A stretch of DNA of 8,722 bases from Cytophagales bacterium. Lineage in GTDB: Bacteria; Bacteroidota; Bacteroidia; Cytophagales; Cyclobacteriaceae. The stretch spans positions 1-8,722 of the forward strand of contig JAJCYK010000508.1 of the NCBI GenBank assembly GCA_029262935.1. The letters run 5' to 3'. The translations under genes were made by a program, and so were the position numbers. Position 1 is the first letter of the stretch; the number at the start of each line of letters is the position of its first letter. Positions 1 to 7,110 of the stretch are shown here, piece by piece. The notes below the pieces were generated by a model. It ran no database searches. It worked only from the letters and a program-made list of their open reading frames with translations, and was not told the origin of the DNA.

Positions 1-1119
1 AATTTAGCACGGTGGCCTAGACATCCAGGAGCAAACCACATGTATATACATGCTGTAGAAGCTTCTAATTCTCCAGAAAGAGCTATGGCTTCTGCTGACC
101 TTTTACAAGACTTGGTTCCTGCTGCCGGACATCTGGTGCATATGCCATCCCATATTTATATACGGACTGGTATGTATCATGAAGGGTCCGTAGCAAATCA
201 AAAAGCTATGGTAGCTGACAGCATCTATATTAGCAATTGCAATGCCCAAGGTCTGGTACCCATACTTTATTACCCACATAACATCCATTTTCTGGCTGCC
301 ACGGCAGCACTGGAAGGACGTGGGGATATTTCCATTAACGCTTCTTTTCAACTTGCAAGCAAAGTAGACAAAGAAATGATGAAGCTGCCCGAGTGGCCCT
401 TTTTACAACATTTCTTTTCCATACCTTATTTTATATTGGTAAAATTTGCTGAATGGGACCGTATTTTGGAAATGCCATTGGAGGACGTTCCTTATCCAAA
501 AGCTATTTTGCACTACGCCCGCGGGATGGCTTATGCTAACCAAGGAGAGCTGGATATGGCCCAGGCAGAACTTGGTAGCATCCAACAAATAAGGGCGGAT
601 AGTGTTTTAAACGACATGATGATTTGGGAAATTAATTATGTAACGGACATTGTTGACATTACCACCCTCGTGTTACGTGCTGAAATTGATTCCAAATTAG
701 GCCGATATGATGAAGCCATTTTCTCCTTGCAACAAGCAGTATTGATAGAAGATCAGCTAAACTATATGGAACCTCCTGATTGGTTCTTTTCTGTCCGACA
801 TACTTTAGGAAATACATTATTACAGGCGGGCCGGTATGCGGAAGCGGAAGTCGTTTACGGTGAGGATCTGCACAATTTGCCAGAAAATGGTTGGGCATTA
901 AGCGGGCTTTACTTGAGTTTGGTTAATCAACAAAAAACTCAGCAAGCAGAGCAAGTAAAAACACGGTTTGATAAGGCATGGCAGTACGCCAACATTAGTC
1001 TCGAGGGTTCGACAATTAGTTATGTCTCTCACAATAGTTATCGACAACTCGACCTCTTTAATGACCAATTAACCTTAGCCAACATAGACAAAATTCCACT
1101 CTGTGGTAAAGCCAGGTAA
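1..1119 (+). CDS. TPR-repeat protein, 3' part (5' end outside window)
   Basis: The reading frame is open from the first base, so the gene begins upstream. The ATG at 40 is internal: the 13 codons before it encode the family-like lead-in HPGANH. 372 residues are visible. The N-terminal part carries histidine-rich motifs, in visible numbering HPGANHMYIH (8-17), AGHLVHMPSHIY (42-53) and YYPHNIHF (91-97). I recall these as conserved in a family of otherwise uncharacterised TPR proteins. The C-terminal part has helical repeats, with TPR-like segments near residues 233-250 (GRYDEAIFSLQQAV) and 264-290 (LGNTLLQAGRYAEAEVVY), then a short tail. TPR folds usually mediate protein contacts, but no reaction or partner can be assigned. 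It is the only plus-strand gene and converges on the P-II gene, with a shared terminator between them. Confidence is high for the gene and family type, low for function. Confidence 0.88.
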   Translation, partial: NLARWPRHPGANHMYIHAVEASNSPERAMASADLLQDLVPAAGHLVHMPSHIYIRTGMYHEGSVANQKAMVADSIYISNCNAQGLVPILYYPHNIHFLAATAALEGRGDISINASFQLASKVDKEMMKLPEWPFLQHFFSIPYFILVKFAEWDRILEMPLEDVPYPKAILHYARGMAYANQGELDMAQAELGSIQQIRADSVLNDMMIWEINYVTDIVDITTLVLRAEIDSKLGRYDEAIFSLQQAVLIEDQLNYMEPPDWFFSVRHTLGNTLLQAGRYAEAEVVYGEDLHNLPENGWALSGLYLSLVNQQKTQQAEQVKTRFDKAWQYANISLEGSTISYVSHNSYRQLDLFNDQLTLANIDKIPLCGKAR

Positions 1120-1134
1120 TTCAAAATAACTATT

Positions 1135-1176
1135 GTAAAAGAGTCCTCAAGAGATGTTTCTTGAGGGCTCTTTTAC
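1135..1176. terminator. Bidirectional intrinsic terminator between convergent genes
   Basis: An 18-base left arm (1135-1152, starting GTAAAAGAG) pairs with an 18-base right arm (1159-1176, ending CTCTTTTAC) around the 6-base loop GATGTT. All positions pair, with a single G-U wobble. Each strand ends its right arm in CTCTTTTAC, so the T-rich part lies inside the stem and the hairpin can work in both directions. It sits 15 bases after the TPR stop codon. On the other strand it starts right at the P-II stop codon and shares one base (1176) with it. Confidence 0.9.
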
Positions 1177-1517
1177 TAAATGGCTTTTCCTCCTCGTTCT
1201 TCGGTGCGAATACGAATGCACTCTTCTAGTTGAGTAATAAAAATCTTACCATCTCCTAGTGTTCCCTGAGATGTTTTGGCAGCATCAATGATCGCCTGGC
1301 AGGTAGTATCTACAAAATCATCGTTGACGGCAATTTCCAATCTAATTTTAGGGGTCAAATTCGGCACAACCCGCCTTCCTCGATATATTTCCTCTCGTAT
1401 TTGTTGTCCATGCCCGGAAACTCTACTTACGGTGATGCGGGTAATGTTTGCCTCTATTAATGCCTCTCTCACCTGGTCCAGTTGACTTTCTCTTATAATA
1501 GCTGTAATCAGTTTCAT
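1176..1517 (-). CDS. glnB: P-II family nitrogen regulatory protein (GlnB/GlnK type)
   Basis: 113 residues, the usual P-II length (about 112). P-II trimers bind ATP/ADP and 2-oxoglutarate and control nitrogen uptake; GlnK-type members plug the Amt channel. The N-terminus MKLITAII, the T-loop (about 35-53, GHGQQIREEIYRGRRVVPN), the B-loop GDGKIF (88-93) and the C-terminal IRIRT (101-105) are all present. Arg46, after Tyr45, matches the Arg47 that E. coli GlnK inserts into AmtB. The position of the uridylylated Tyr51 is Val50, so covalent control by GlnD is unlikely. The T-loop is one residue shorter than in E. coli GlnB, and the B-loop (TSQGTLGDGK, 82-91) is two residues longer. The start lies 6 bases after the amt stop, so it is cotranscribed with amt and probably acts on that channel. 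The symbol is generic: glnK would fit the context equally well. Confidence 0.93.
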   Translation of the reverse strand: MKLITAIIRESQLDQVREALIEANITRITVSRVSGHGQQIREEIYRGRRVVPNLTPKIRLEIAVNDDFVDTTCQAIIDAAKTSQGTLGDGKIFITQLEECIRIRTEERGGKAI

Positions 1518-1523
1518 AATTAA

Positions 1524-2849
1524 TTAGTTAGGATTGAGCATTCCATACCCTCTTTCTCCATGGTAAGCATTATCTAAACCTCTCATTTCATTCTGAGGAG
1601 AGGCCCTAAGTCCCATGGTCTTATTCAAGATCCAAAGAAGAACCAGGGTTAATAAAGCGGCATACGCTATCGCGATAAATACCGCCACAGTTTGTACACC
1701 CAGTTGTTGCAAAACAGTCCAAGTACCACCTTCGGCCATTGCGGCGGCCTCTTCCATCCAACTGTCTCGTATAAAAAAGGTTAATAACAGTGCTCCTACA
1801 ATTCCTCCCACACCGTGGATGCCAAAAGCATCTAAAGTATCATCATAACCCCACTTGTTTTTCAAGATAATAGCGAGATAGCAAACTGCGGAGGCTGCCA
1901 ACCCCAGTACCATAGCGCCCATCGGCTGCACTACGCCAGCAGCTGGTGTGATTGCCACCAAACCCGCCAAAATACCGCTGACAAGCCCCAATGCAGTAGC
2001 TTTTCCTTGATGTAATCCTTCAATGATCATCCAACTTAAGGCGCCTGCAGCGGCAGCGGCTTGAGTTGCAGTCAAGGCTTGCGCCGTACTAAGGCCACTG
2101 GTTATACTGCTCCCTGCGTTGAAACCAAACCATCCTACCCAAAGTAAACCTGCTCCAATCATGGTCATTACTAAATTGCTAGGTGCCATATCATCGGAAG
2201 GATAACCCCGGCGTGCTCCTAAATAGAGCGCTGCCACTAATCCGCTCACTCCCGCGGAAATGTGAACTACGGTGCCACCGGCAAAGTCAATGGCTCCGTT
2301 CGATCCTAAATTGAATAAAAAGCCGTCCTCTGCCCACACCCAATGACAAAGTGGGTTGTAGACCAGTAAACCCCAAAGTGCTATAAAGACACAGTAGCTT
2401 TTAAAGTTTATTCGCTCGGCAAAAGCACCTGCGATGAGTGCTGGTGTGATGATGGCAAACTTTCCTTGAAACATGCTAAAAACATATTCTGGTACCCCGC
2501 CTTCCATAATAGATGTGTCAATACCAGACAAAAATACATATTCTGGATTCCAGCCAAACCATCCTCCTAATACGTTACCCCCAAAACACATGGAGTAACC
2601 GCAGATTACCCAAAGTACACTCATTATGCCCATCGCGGTAAAGCTGTGCATCATGGTTCCTAAAACATTTTTGGTCCTTACCAGCCCTCCATAAAACATA
2701 GCAAGCCCGGGAATCATTAGTAATACCAGTGCTGTGGATGTTAACATCCAGGCGGTGGCCCCGCTGTCTAACTCAACCCCATCGTCTCCAAAAAGCAGGG
2801 ACGTTCCTGACAGCATGAGGGCTGACACAAGTAACAATCTTCTTTTCAT
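1524..2849 (-). CDS. amt: Ammonium transporter (Amt family)
   Basis: 441 residues. Amt proteins are trimeric inner-membrane channels that recruit NH4+ and conduct NH3/NH4+. A signal peptide is visible (MKRR, a hydrophobic stretch to about residue 20, then GDDG), as in many Amt proteins. Core residues are all present: the Phe gate (F131 in QGKFAIITP and F243 in WFGFNAGS), Asp188 and His196 in GAIDFAGGTVVH (E. coli AmtB D160/H168), Trp172 near the outer vestibule, and the second pore His345 in GIHGVGGIVGA (H318). The cytoplasmic tail keeps GLRAS and a GLDNAYHGERGYG segment similar to the conserved GLDxxEHGExAY, which relays P-II binding. It is the first gene of a two-gene unit with the P-II gene. 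The 129-base leader upstream is the longest gap in the window and the likely place for a promoter. Confidence 0.97.
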   Translation of the reverse strand: MKRRLLLVSALMLSGTSLLFGDDGVELDSGATAWMLTSTALVLLMIPGLAMFYGGLVRTKNVLGTMMHSFTAMGIMSVLWVICGYSMCFGGNVLGGWFGWNPEYVFLSGIDTSIMEGGVPEYVFSMFQGKFAIITPALIAGAFAERINFKSYCVFIALWGLLVYNPLCHWVWAEDGFLFNLGSNGAIDFAGGTVVHISAGVSGLVAALYLGARRGYPSDDMAPSNLVMTMIGAGLLWVGWFGFNAGSSITSGLSTAQALTATQAAAAAGALSWMIIEGLHQGKATALGLVSGILAGLVAITPAAGVVQPMGAMVLGLAASAVCYLAIILKNKWGYDDTLDAFGIHGVGGIVGALLLTFFIRDSWMEEAAAMAEGGTWTVLQQLGVQTVAVFIAIAYAALLTLVLLWILNKTMGLRASPQNEMRGLDNAYHGERGYGMLNPN

Positions 2850-2926
2850 TTTTTGTAGAATTGTCTAATCTGTTTCAATAACGAGCGGGAATATCGAAAA
2901 AAATGGCAAAAAATAACAGCATTCAT

Positions 2927-2942
2927 TGCAAAATGCATGGCA
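2927..2942 (-). promoter_or_regulatory. Possible sigma-54-like promoter upstream of amt (weak match)
   Basis: On the minus strand the bases TGCCATGCATTTTGCA resemble the sigma-54 consensus TGGCACGNNNNTTGCW. The -12 TTGCA is intact and correctly spaced, but the -24 GG dinucleotide reads GC, a serious defect. The element lies about 78 bases before the amt start. Nitrogen-controlled amt/P-II operons often use sigma-54 in other bacteria. No good match to the Bacteroidota TAnnTTTG promoter element was found in the same gap. Treat as tentative. Confidence 0.2.
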
Positions 2943-2956
2943 TATTGGGAATTTTA

Positions 2957-2968
2957 TTCAAATTTGAA
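2957..2968. repeat. Perfect 12-bp palindrome TTCAAATTTGAA
   Basis: The palindrome sits between the acs stop and the amt start, about 108 bases upstream of amt and 14 bases upstream of the weak sigma-54-like element. It has no loop, so it is a poor terminator and more like a small dimer-binding site. An AT-rich palindrome of this size can also occur by chance. The structure is certain; an operator role is a guess. Confidence 0.35.
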
Positions 2969-2978
2969 ACAATTGTAC

Positions 2979-4868
2979 CTACAGGGCGCCTTGTTGAATA
3001 CTGTGTACTACCGCAGGGTCAAGCAAGGTAGAGGTATCTCCCAGGTTTTCTATTTCTCCAGAAGCGATTTTTCTAAGTATTCTGCGCATGATTTTGCCTG
3101 AACGAGTTTTAGGCAATCCAGATACAAATTGAATCTTTTCTGGTTTGGCAATTGGTCCAATGGTATCGGATACCAAACGTAGTATTTCTGTTCTTAATTG
3201 ATCTTCATCTCCAAGATCATCTTTACCAATAACATAGGCGTATATGGCATTTCCTTTAATGTCATGGGGATAACCGACTACGGCAGTTTCGACTACTTTA
3301 TGATGTTCATCAATGGCGCTTTCTATTTCTGCGGTTCCCAAATTATGACCTGACACAATAATAACATCATCTACTCTACCGGTTATACGATGATATCCAT
3401 CAGCATCTCGCTTGCAACCATCACCGGTAAAATAATACCCCGGGTAGGCGGAAAAATAAGTCTCTTTAAATCTTTGGTGGTTTCCATAGATGGTTCGGGC
3501 CATTGAGGGCCAGGGGAATTTTATGCTTAAGCGACCTTCAATGTTGTCTCCGGTCAACTCTTGCCCCTGCTCATCCATTAGCGCCAGTTGGACTCCAGGT
3601 AATGGCAAAGTAGCAAATGCAGGTTTCAAAGGAGTAATTCCCGCAATAGGAGTAATCATAATACCTCCGGTCTCAGTTTGCCACCAGGTATCAATAATAG
3701 GGCAGTTCCCTTTGCCAATGTTTTCATCATACCAATGCCAGGCTTCTTCATTGATAGGTTCTCCGACGGTACCCAGTGTTTTTAAGGAGCTAAGATCATG
3801 CCGCTCCACAAAACTGATGTCAGCTTTTTCCAAGGCTCTGATAGCCGTAGGTGCGGTATAGAATATATTGATCTTGTGTTTTGCTACCACTTCCCAAAAG
3901 CGGCCCATATCAGGATAGGAAGGAACTCCTTCAAACATCACGGTAGTGGCTCCGGCAGCTAACGGGCCATATACGATGTAACTATGTCCGGTAATCCAAC
4001 CAATATCTGCAGTGCACCAATAGACATCCCCAGGTTCATATTGAAAAGCGGTTTGAAATGTATAGGTGGTGTACACCATATACCCTCCACAAGTATGTAC
4101 CATACCTTTAGGTTTTCCGGTAGACCCGGAAGTGTATAGTATAAAAAGCATATCCTCAGCTTCCATTACGGTGGCAGCGCAATCATCAGCGGCCTTAGCC
4201 AATTCTTCATGCCACCATAAGTCTCTTCCGGGATGCATTTTTATGGATTCGTGGGTGCGTGCTAATACGATTACTTTTTCCACACAATCGCAATGTTGCA
4301 AACCTTCATCCACTATAGATTTTAGATCAATAACTTTAGATCCTCTAAAGGATCCATCACTGGTCAATACTAACTTGCATTTGGCATCATTGATACGATC
4401 TGCCAATGCACTGGAGGAAAAACCCGCAAAAACGACCGAGTGTATGGCCCCAATGCGGGCGCAAGCCAATACGGCTATGGCAAGTTCAGGCACCATAGGC
4501 ATATAGATGCAGATTCGATCGCCTTTTTCAGCACCATTTTGCTTCAATACGTTGGCAAACTTACAGACTTTTGAGTGCAGTTGTTGGTAACTGATATGCT
4601 GGGCTGCTTCTTGGGGATCATTGGGTTCCCAGATGATAGCAGTTTGCTCAGCTCTAGTGGCCAGGTGTCGGTCCAAACAGTTCTCTGTAATATTAAGTTG
4701 AGCGCCTGAAAACCATCGCACCTCAGGCTTATGAAAATCCCACTCCAAAATCGTCTCAGCTGGCTTATGCCATTCAAATGATCGTGCCACGTTGCTCCAA
4801 AATTCTTCAGGAGCTTCCACACTATGATTATAAGCTTTTTGATAGTCCTCAAAAGATCGAATTTCCAT
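2979..4868 (-). CDS. acs: Acetyl-CoA synthetase (AMP-forming)
   Basis: 629 residues, close to the usual 630-650. Converts acetate, ATP and CoA to acetyl-CoA, AMP and PPi in the cytoplasm. The order of motifs is canonical: N-terminal ACAS domain with WFSGAQLNITENCLDRH (52-68), phosphate loop YTSGSTGKPKG (245-255), acetate-pocket DTWWQTETGG (393-402), TGDGCKRDADGY (481-492) and hinge ITGRVDDVI (495-503), then the C-terminal lid ending PKTRSGKIMRRILRK (586-600). Lys592 is the catalytic lysine, the usual acetylation site. The tryptophan pair W395/W396 includes the residue that limits the pocket to acetate. Two CoA-contact arginines of the Salmonella enzyme appear replaced: the 'SGHR' arginine (R584) is Asn509 and R194 aligns with Lys178; R191 is kept as Arg175. 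It follows the symporter genes by 58 bases, which points to uptake and activation of acetate in one unit. Confidence 0.97.
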   Translation of the reverse strand: MEIRSFEDYQKAYNHSVEAPEEFWSNVARSFEWHKPAETILEWDFHKPEVRWFSGAQLNITENCLDRHLATRAEQTAIIWEPNDPQEAAQHISYQQLHSKVCKFANVLKQNGAEKGDRICIYMPMVPELAIAVLACARIGAIHSVVFAGFSSSALADRINDAKCKLVLTSDGSFRGSKVIDLKSIVDEGLQHCDCVEKVIVLARTHESIKMHPGRDLWWHEELAKAADDCAATVMEAEDMLFILYTSGSTGKPKGMVHTCGGYMVYTTYTFQTAFQYEPGDVYWCTADIGWITGHSYIVYGPLAAGATTVMFEGVPSYPDMGRFWEVVAKHKINIFYTAPTAIRALEKADISFVERHDLSSLKTLGTVGEPINEEAWHWYDENIGKGNCPIIDTWWQTETGGIMITPIAGITPLKPAFATLPLPGVQLALMDEQGQELTGDNIEGRLSIKFPWPSMARTIYGNHQRFKETYFSAYPGYYFTGDGCKRDADGYHRITGRVDDVIIVSGHNLGTAEIESAIDEHHKVVETAVVGYPHDIKGNAIYAYVIGKDDLGDEDQLRTEILRLVSDTIGPIAKPEKIQFVSGLPKTRSGKIMRRILRKIASGEIENLGDTSTLLDPAVVHSIQQGAL

Positions 4869-4904
4869 GAACGTGAGTATTTAGGTCAATAGGTAAGTTA
4901 AATA

Positions 4905-4925
4905 TTTTAGGGCTTTCACCCAAAA
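4905..4925 (-). other. Small hairpin in the symporter-acs gap
   Basis: On the minus strand, directly after the symporter stop codon, TTTTGGG pairs with CCC(T)AAAA around TGAAAG, giving seven base pairs with one bulged T. No clear T-run follows, so it is not a convincing terminator. It might act as a partial attenuator or an mRNA-end stabiliser between the symporter and acs. The rest of this 58-base gap shows no promoter or ribosome binding site that I recognise. Confidence 0.25.
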
Positions 4926-4926
4926 A

Positions 4927-6594
4927 TTACGGTTTTCGTATCTCTTCCACCAACGCTCTTATGTGAGCTGGTGGAGGTGGTGTTAAATGGGCTACCAACA
5001 GGGCCACTATAAAATTTACTATCATAGCAAGCGTGCCAAACCCCTCGGGGCTAATGCCAAACCACCAATCTTCAGGACCTCCTCCACCTAAAAAACCAAA
5101 TTTGAATTTAATGATATAGAACAGCATGAAACTCAGCCCTACTACCATGCCACTAATGGCTCCTTCCTTATTCATTCGATGGTAAAATATGCCTAAAACT
5201 ATTGCTGGAAAAAAGGAAGCCGCAGCCAATCCGAATGCCAAAGCCACCACCGCCGCTACAAAATCCGGAGGATTTATACCAAAATAGCCCGCGATAACAA
5301 CCGCCACGGCGGCCGCTAAGCGTGCCGCTAACAATTCTCCTTTTTCGCTGATGTTTGGGTTTATTTGCTTTTTAATAAGATCATGAGCTACTGAAGTAGA
5401 TATGACCAACAATAAGCCAGCCGCAGTACTCAGGGCAGCTGCTAACCCACCTGCAGCTACCAAAGCAATCACCCATGCAGGCAAATTGGCAATTTCGGGG
5501 TTGGCTAATACCATGATGTCTCGATCAATAATTAATTCATTGACAGTTGGGTCTGCGACGTACTGTATTTTACCATCGGCATTTTTATCATCATATTTAA
5601 TTAAACCTGTTGATTCCCATTTGTGAAACCACTCTGGCATACTGGCATATTCCTTCTCGCTGACCGTATCAATTAAATTCGTGCGAGCAAATGCTGCTAA
5701 GGCGGGAGCAGTCGTGTATAATATTGCAATAAAAAACAAAGCATAACCTGCAGAAACACGAGCGTCCTTTACCCTCGGAACTGTAAAAAACCTCACAATC
5801 ACATGTGGTAAACCTGCCGTTCCTACCATCAAGGCAGCGGTAATAAAGAAGACATCCTGCATACTCTTACTACCATCTGTGTAAGCGGTGAATCCTAGGG
5901 CTTCATGAAGTCCATCCAACTTATCTAGTAAGTAAAGGCTTGGATCTGAGCTTAAATATGAACCAAATCCCAATTGGGGCAACCAATGTCCTGTTAGTTG
6001 GATGGATATAAAAAACACCGGCACCATGAACGCAAAAATCAATACGCAGTATTGCGCCACTTGTGTATAAGTAATACCTTTCATGCCGCCTAATACGGCA
6101 TAAAAGAACACAATGCCCATTCCTACGAAGATTCCAGTATTGATCTCCACCTCTAAGAAGCGACTGAATACAACGCCTACCCCACGCATTTGGCCGCTCA
6201 CATAGGTGAATGAAACGAACAAGGCGCAAATTACCGCTACTGTGCGAGCCACATTAGAATAGTATCGATCTCCTATGAAATCCGGCACAGTAAATTTTCC
6301 AAACTTTCGTAAATAAGGAGCTAATAGTAGGGCCAGTAGAACATACCCTCCGGTCCAACCCATTAGATATACGGCCCCGTCATATCCCATAAAAGAGATT
6401 AATCCAGCCATGCTTATAAATGAAGCTGCAGACATCCAATCTGCAGCAGTGGCCATGCCATTTGCCAAGGGGTGTACGCCTCCTCCTGCTACGTAAAACT
6501 CTCCAGTTGTGCCTGCGCGGGACCAAATAGCTATTCCTATGTAAAGGATAAAAGTAATGCCGACAATCAGGTAGGTCCAGCTTTGAATATCCAT
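4927..6594 (-). CDS. Sodium:solute symporter large subunit (VC_2705 type, acetate permease-like)
   Basis: 555 residues with about 13 hydrophobic segments, matching the SSS family (ActP/PutP relatives). It should carry a small organic acid, most likely acetate, into the cell with Na+. Family features include the N-terminal GEFYVAGGGVHPLANGMATAADWMSAASF region (31-59), GGMKGITYTQVAQY (169-182), GLPHVIVRFFTVP (261-273) and the Na2-site helix AALSTAAGLLLVIS (386-399, Ser389/Thr390). Between two membrane segments lies a hydrophilic insert (about 306-370) with the calcium-loop-like DKNADGKI (336-343) and DRDIMVLANPEIANLP (357-372). I recall this insert as typical of the VC_2705 subfamily (TIGR03648) rather than of E. 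coli ActP. The gene starts 5 bases after the DUF4212 gene and is followed by acs, supporting acetate as substrate. Substrate choice is inferred from context, so no symbol is given. Confidence 0.92.
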   Translation of the reverse strand: MDIQSWTYLIVGITFILYIGIAIWSRAGTTGEFYVAGGGVHPLANGMATAADWMSAASFISMAGLISFMGYDGAVYLMGWTGGYVLLALLLAPYLRKFGKFTVPDFIGDRYYSNVARTVAVICALFVSFTYVSGQMRGVGVVFSRFLEVEINTGIFVGMGIVFFYAVLGGMKGITYTQVAQYCVLIFAFMVPVFFISIQLTGHWLPQLGFGSYLSSDPSLYLLDKLDGLHEALGFTAYTDGSKSMQDVFFITAALMVGTAGLPHVIVRFFTVPRVKDARVSAGYALFFIAILYTTAPALAAFARTNLIDTVSEKEYASMPEWFHKWESTGLIKYDDKNADGKIQYVADPTVNELIIDRDIMVLANPEIANLPAWVIALVAAGGLAAALSTAAGLLLVISTSVAHDLIKKQINPNISEKGELLAARLAAAVAVVIAGYFGINPPDFVAAVVALAFGLAAASFFPAIVLGIFYHRMNKEGAISGMVVGLSFMLFYIIKFKFGFLGGGGPEDWWFGISPEGFGTLAMIVNFIVALLVAHLTPPPPAHIRALVEEIRKP

Positions 6595-6599
6595 TAAAC

Positions 6600-7064
6600 T
6601 TATGATTTGGGATTAGACTTTAATTTTTTGGTGGTTTTAAAACCAACGGCAAACACGATCACCTGACAACCAAAAACAGCTAAGATCAACGGCCAAAAGT
6701 CCCCATTAACGGTGGCTGCAGCAATCCTTTTGGCAAGCACTAAAAGTAAGATTCCACAAGATATTAGAGAAATCCAAAAGGACTTCCAATGGAAGTACCA
6801 AGTCGGTGGGCGAATACTTTGAGATTCATAGTCGCTATCCAAGCGATTCATTAACAGAACATATACAAAAATCAAAACCACAAAAGAATAGATTGACCCT
6901 TGTTGTGCAAACCAAAAGCCTAGTTTAAACCCACCAATATGCACCTGATTCAAAGCGGGAGCTAGTAAGATTCCAAACCCATAGGACACAAGGAACCAAA
7001 TATAAAGCAGCACAAATAGATACTGTTTGTTTCTTTGCCAATATAGATGGTCCTGATCCGTCAT
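6600..7064 (-). CDS. DUF4212 symporter small subunit with C-terminal membrane extension
   Basis: 154 residues. The first 79 are a full DUF4212 domain (TIGR03647, small partner of VC_2705-type symporters): HLYWQRNKQYLFVLLYIWF (6-24), FGILLAPALNQVHIGGFKLGFWFAQQGSIY (30-59) and a second membrane helix ending in MNRLD (72-76). Known members are usually about 80-100 residues and stop soon after this point. Here the protein continues for 75 residues, with a PPTWYFHW linker (86-93), two further hydrophobic helices (about 95-112 and 122-142) and a basic tail (KTTKKLKS). The frame is continuous, with no sign of a read-through artefact. Its role is presumed to be assembly or activity of the symporter encoded 5 bases downstream; the biochemical role of DUF4212 itself is unknown to me. 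The ATG is followed by MTDQDHLYW, a normal start for the family. Confidence 0.9.
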   Translation of the reverse strand: MTDQDHLYWQRNKQYLFVLLYIWFLVSYGFGILLAPALNQVHIGGFKLGFWFAQQGSIYSFVVLIFVYVLLMNRLDSDYESQSIRPPTWYFHWKSFWISLISCGILLLVLAKRIAAATVNGDFWPLILAVFGCQVIVFAVGFKTTKKLKSNPKS

Positions 7065-7110
7065 ATAAGTAGTTTGAAGCCGTTCAAGATATTAAAATTT
7101 ACTTGGAGGT

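Noticed and set aside
40..42. ATG as the start of the TPR gene
   Set aside because: The 13 codons upstream are in frame and encode a family-like HPGANH motif, so the true start is outside the window.
2871..2971. Inverted 8-bp repeat TGTTTCAA / TTGAAACA (2871-2878 and 2964-2971) flanking the amt leader
   Set aside because: The arms are short and 85 bases apart in AT-rich DNA, which is readily explained by chance.
3490..4506. Two long plus-strand ORFs opposite acs (3490-3861 and 4066-4506)
   Set aside because: Both are antisense shadows of a fully conserved acs gene and encode low-complexity serine- and isoleucine-rich sequence with no recognisable domain.
5921..6229. A 102-residue minus-strand ORF inside the symporter gene
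   Set aside because: It is a shifted-frame shadow of the symporter coding sequence, Arg/Cys-rich and without any family signal.
6600..7064. The DUF4212 tail as a frameshift or lost stop codon
   Set aside because: The tail has coherent membrane helices and a basic end, and the frame stops just 5 bases before the symporter start, as expected for a selected coding sequence.
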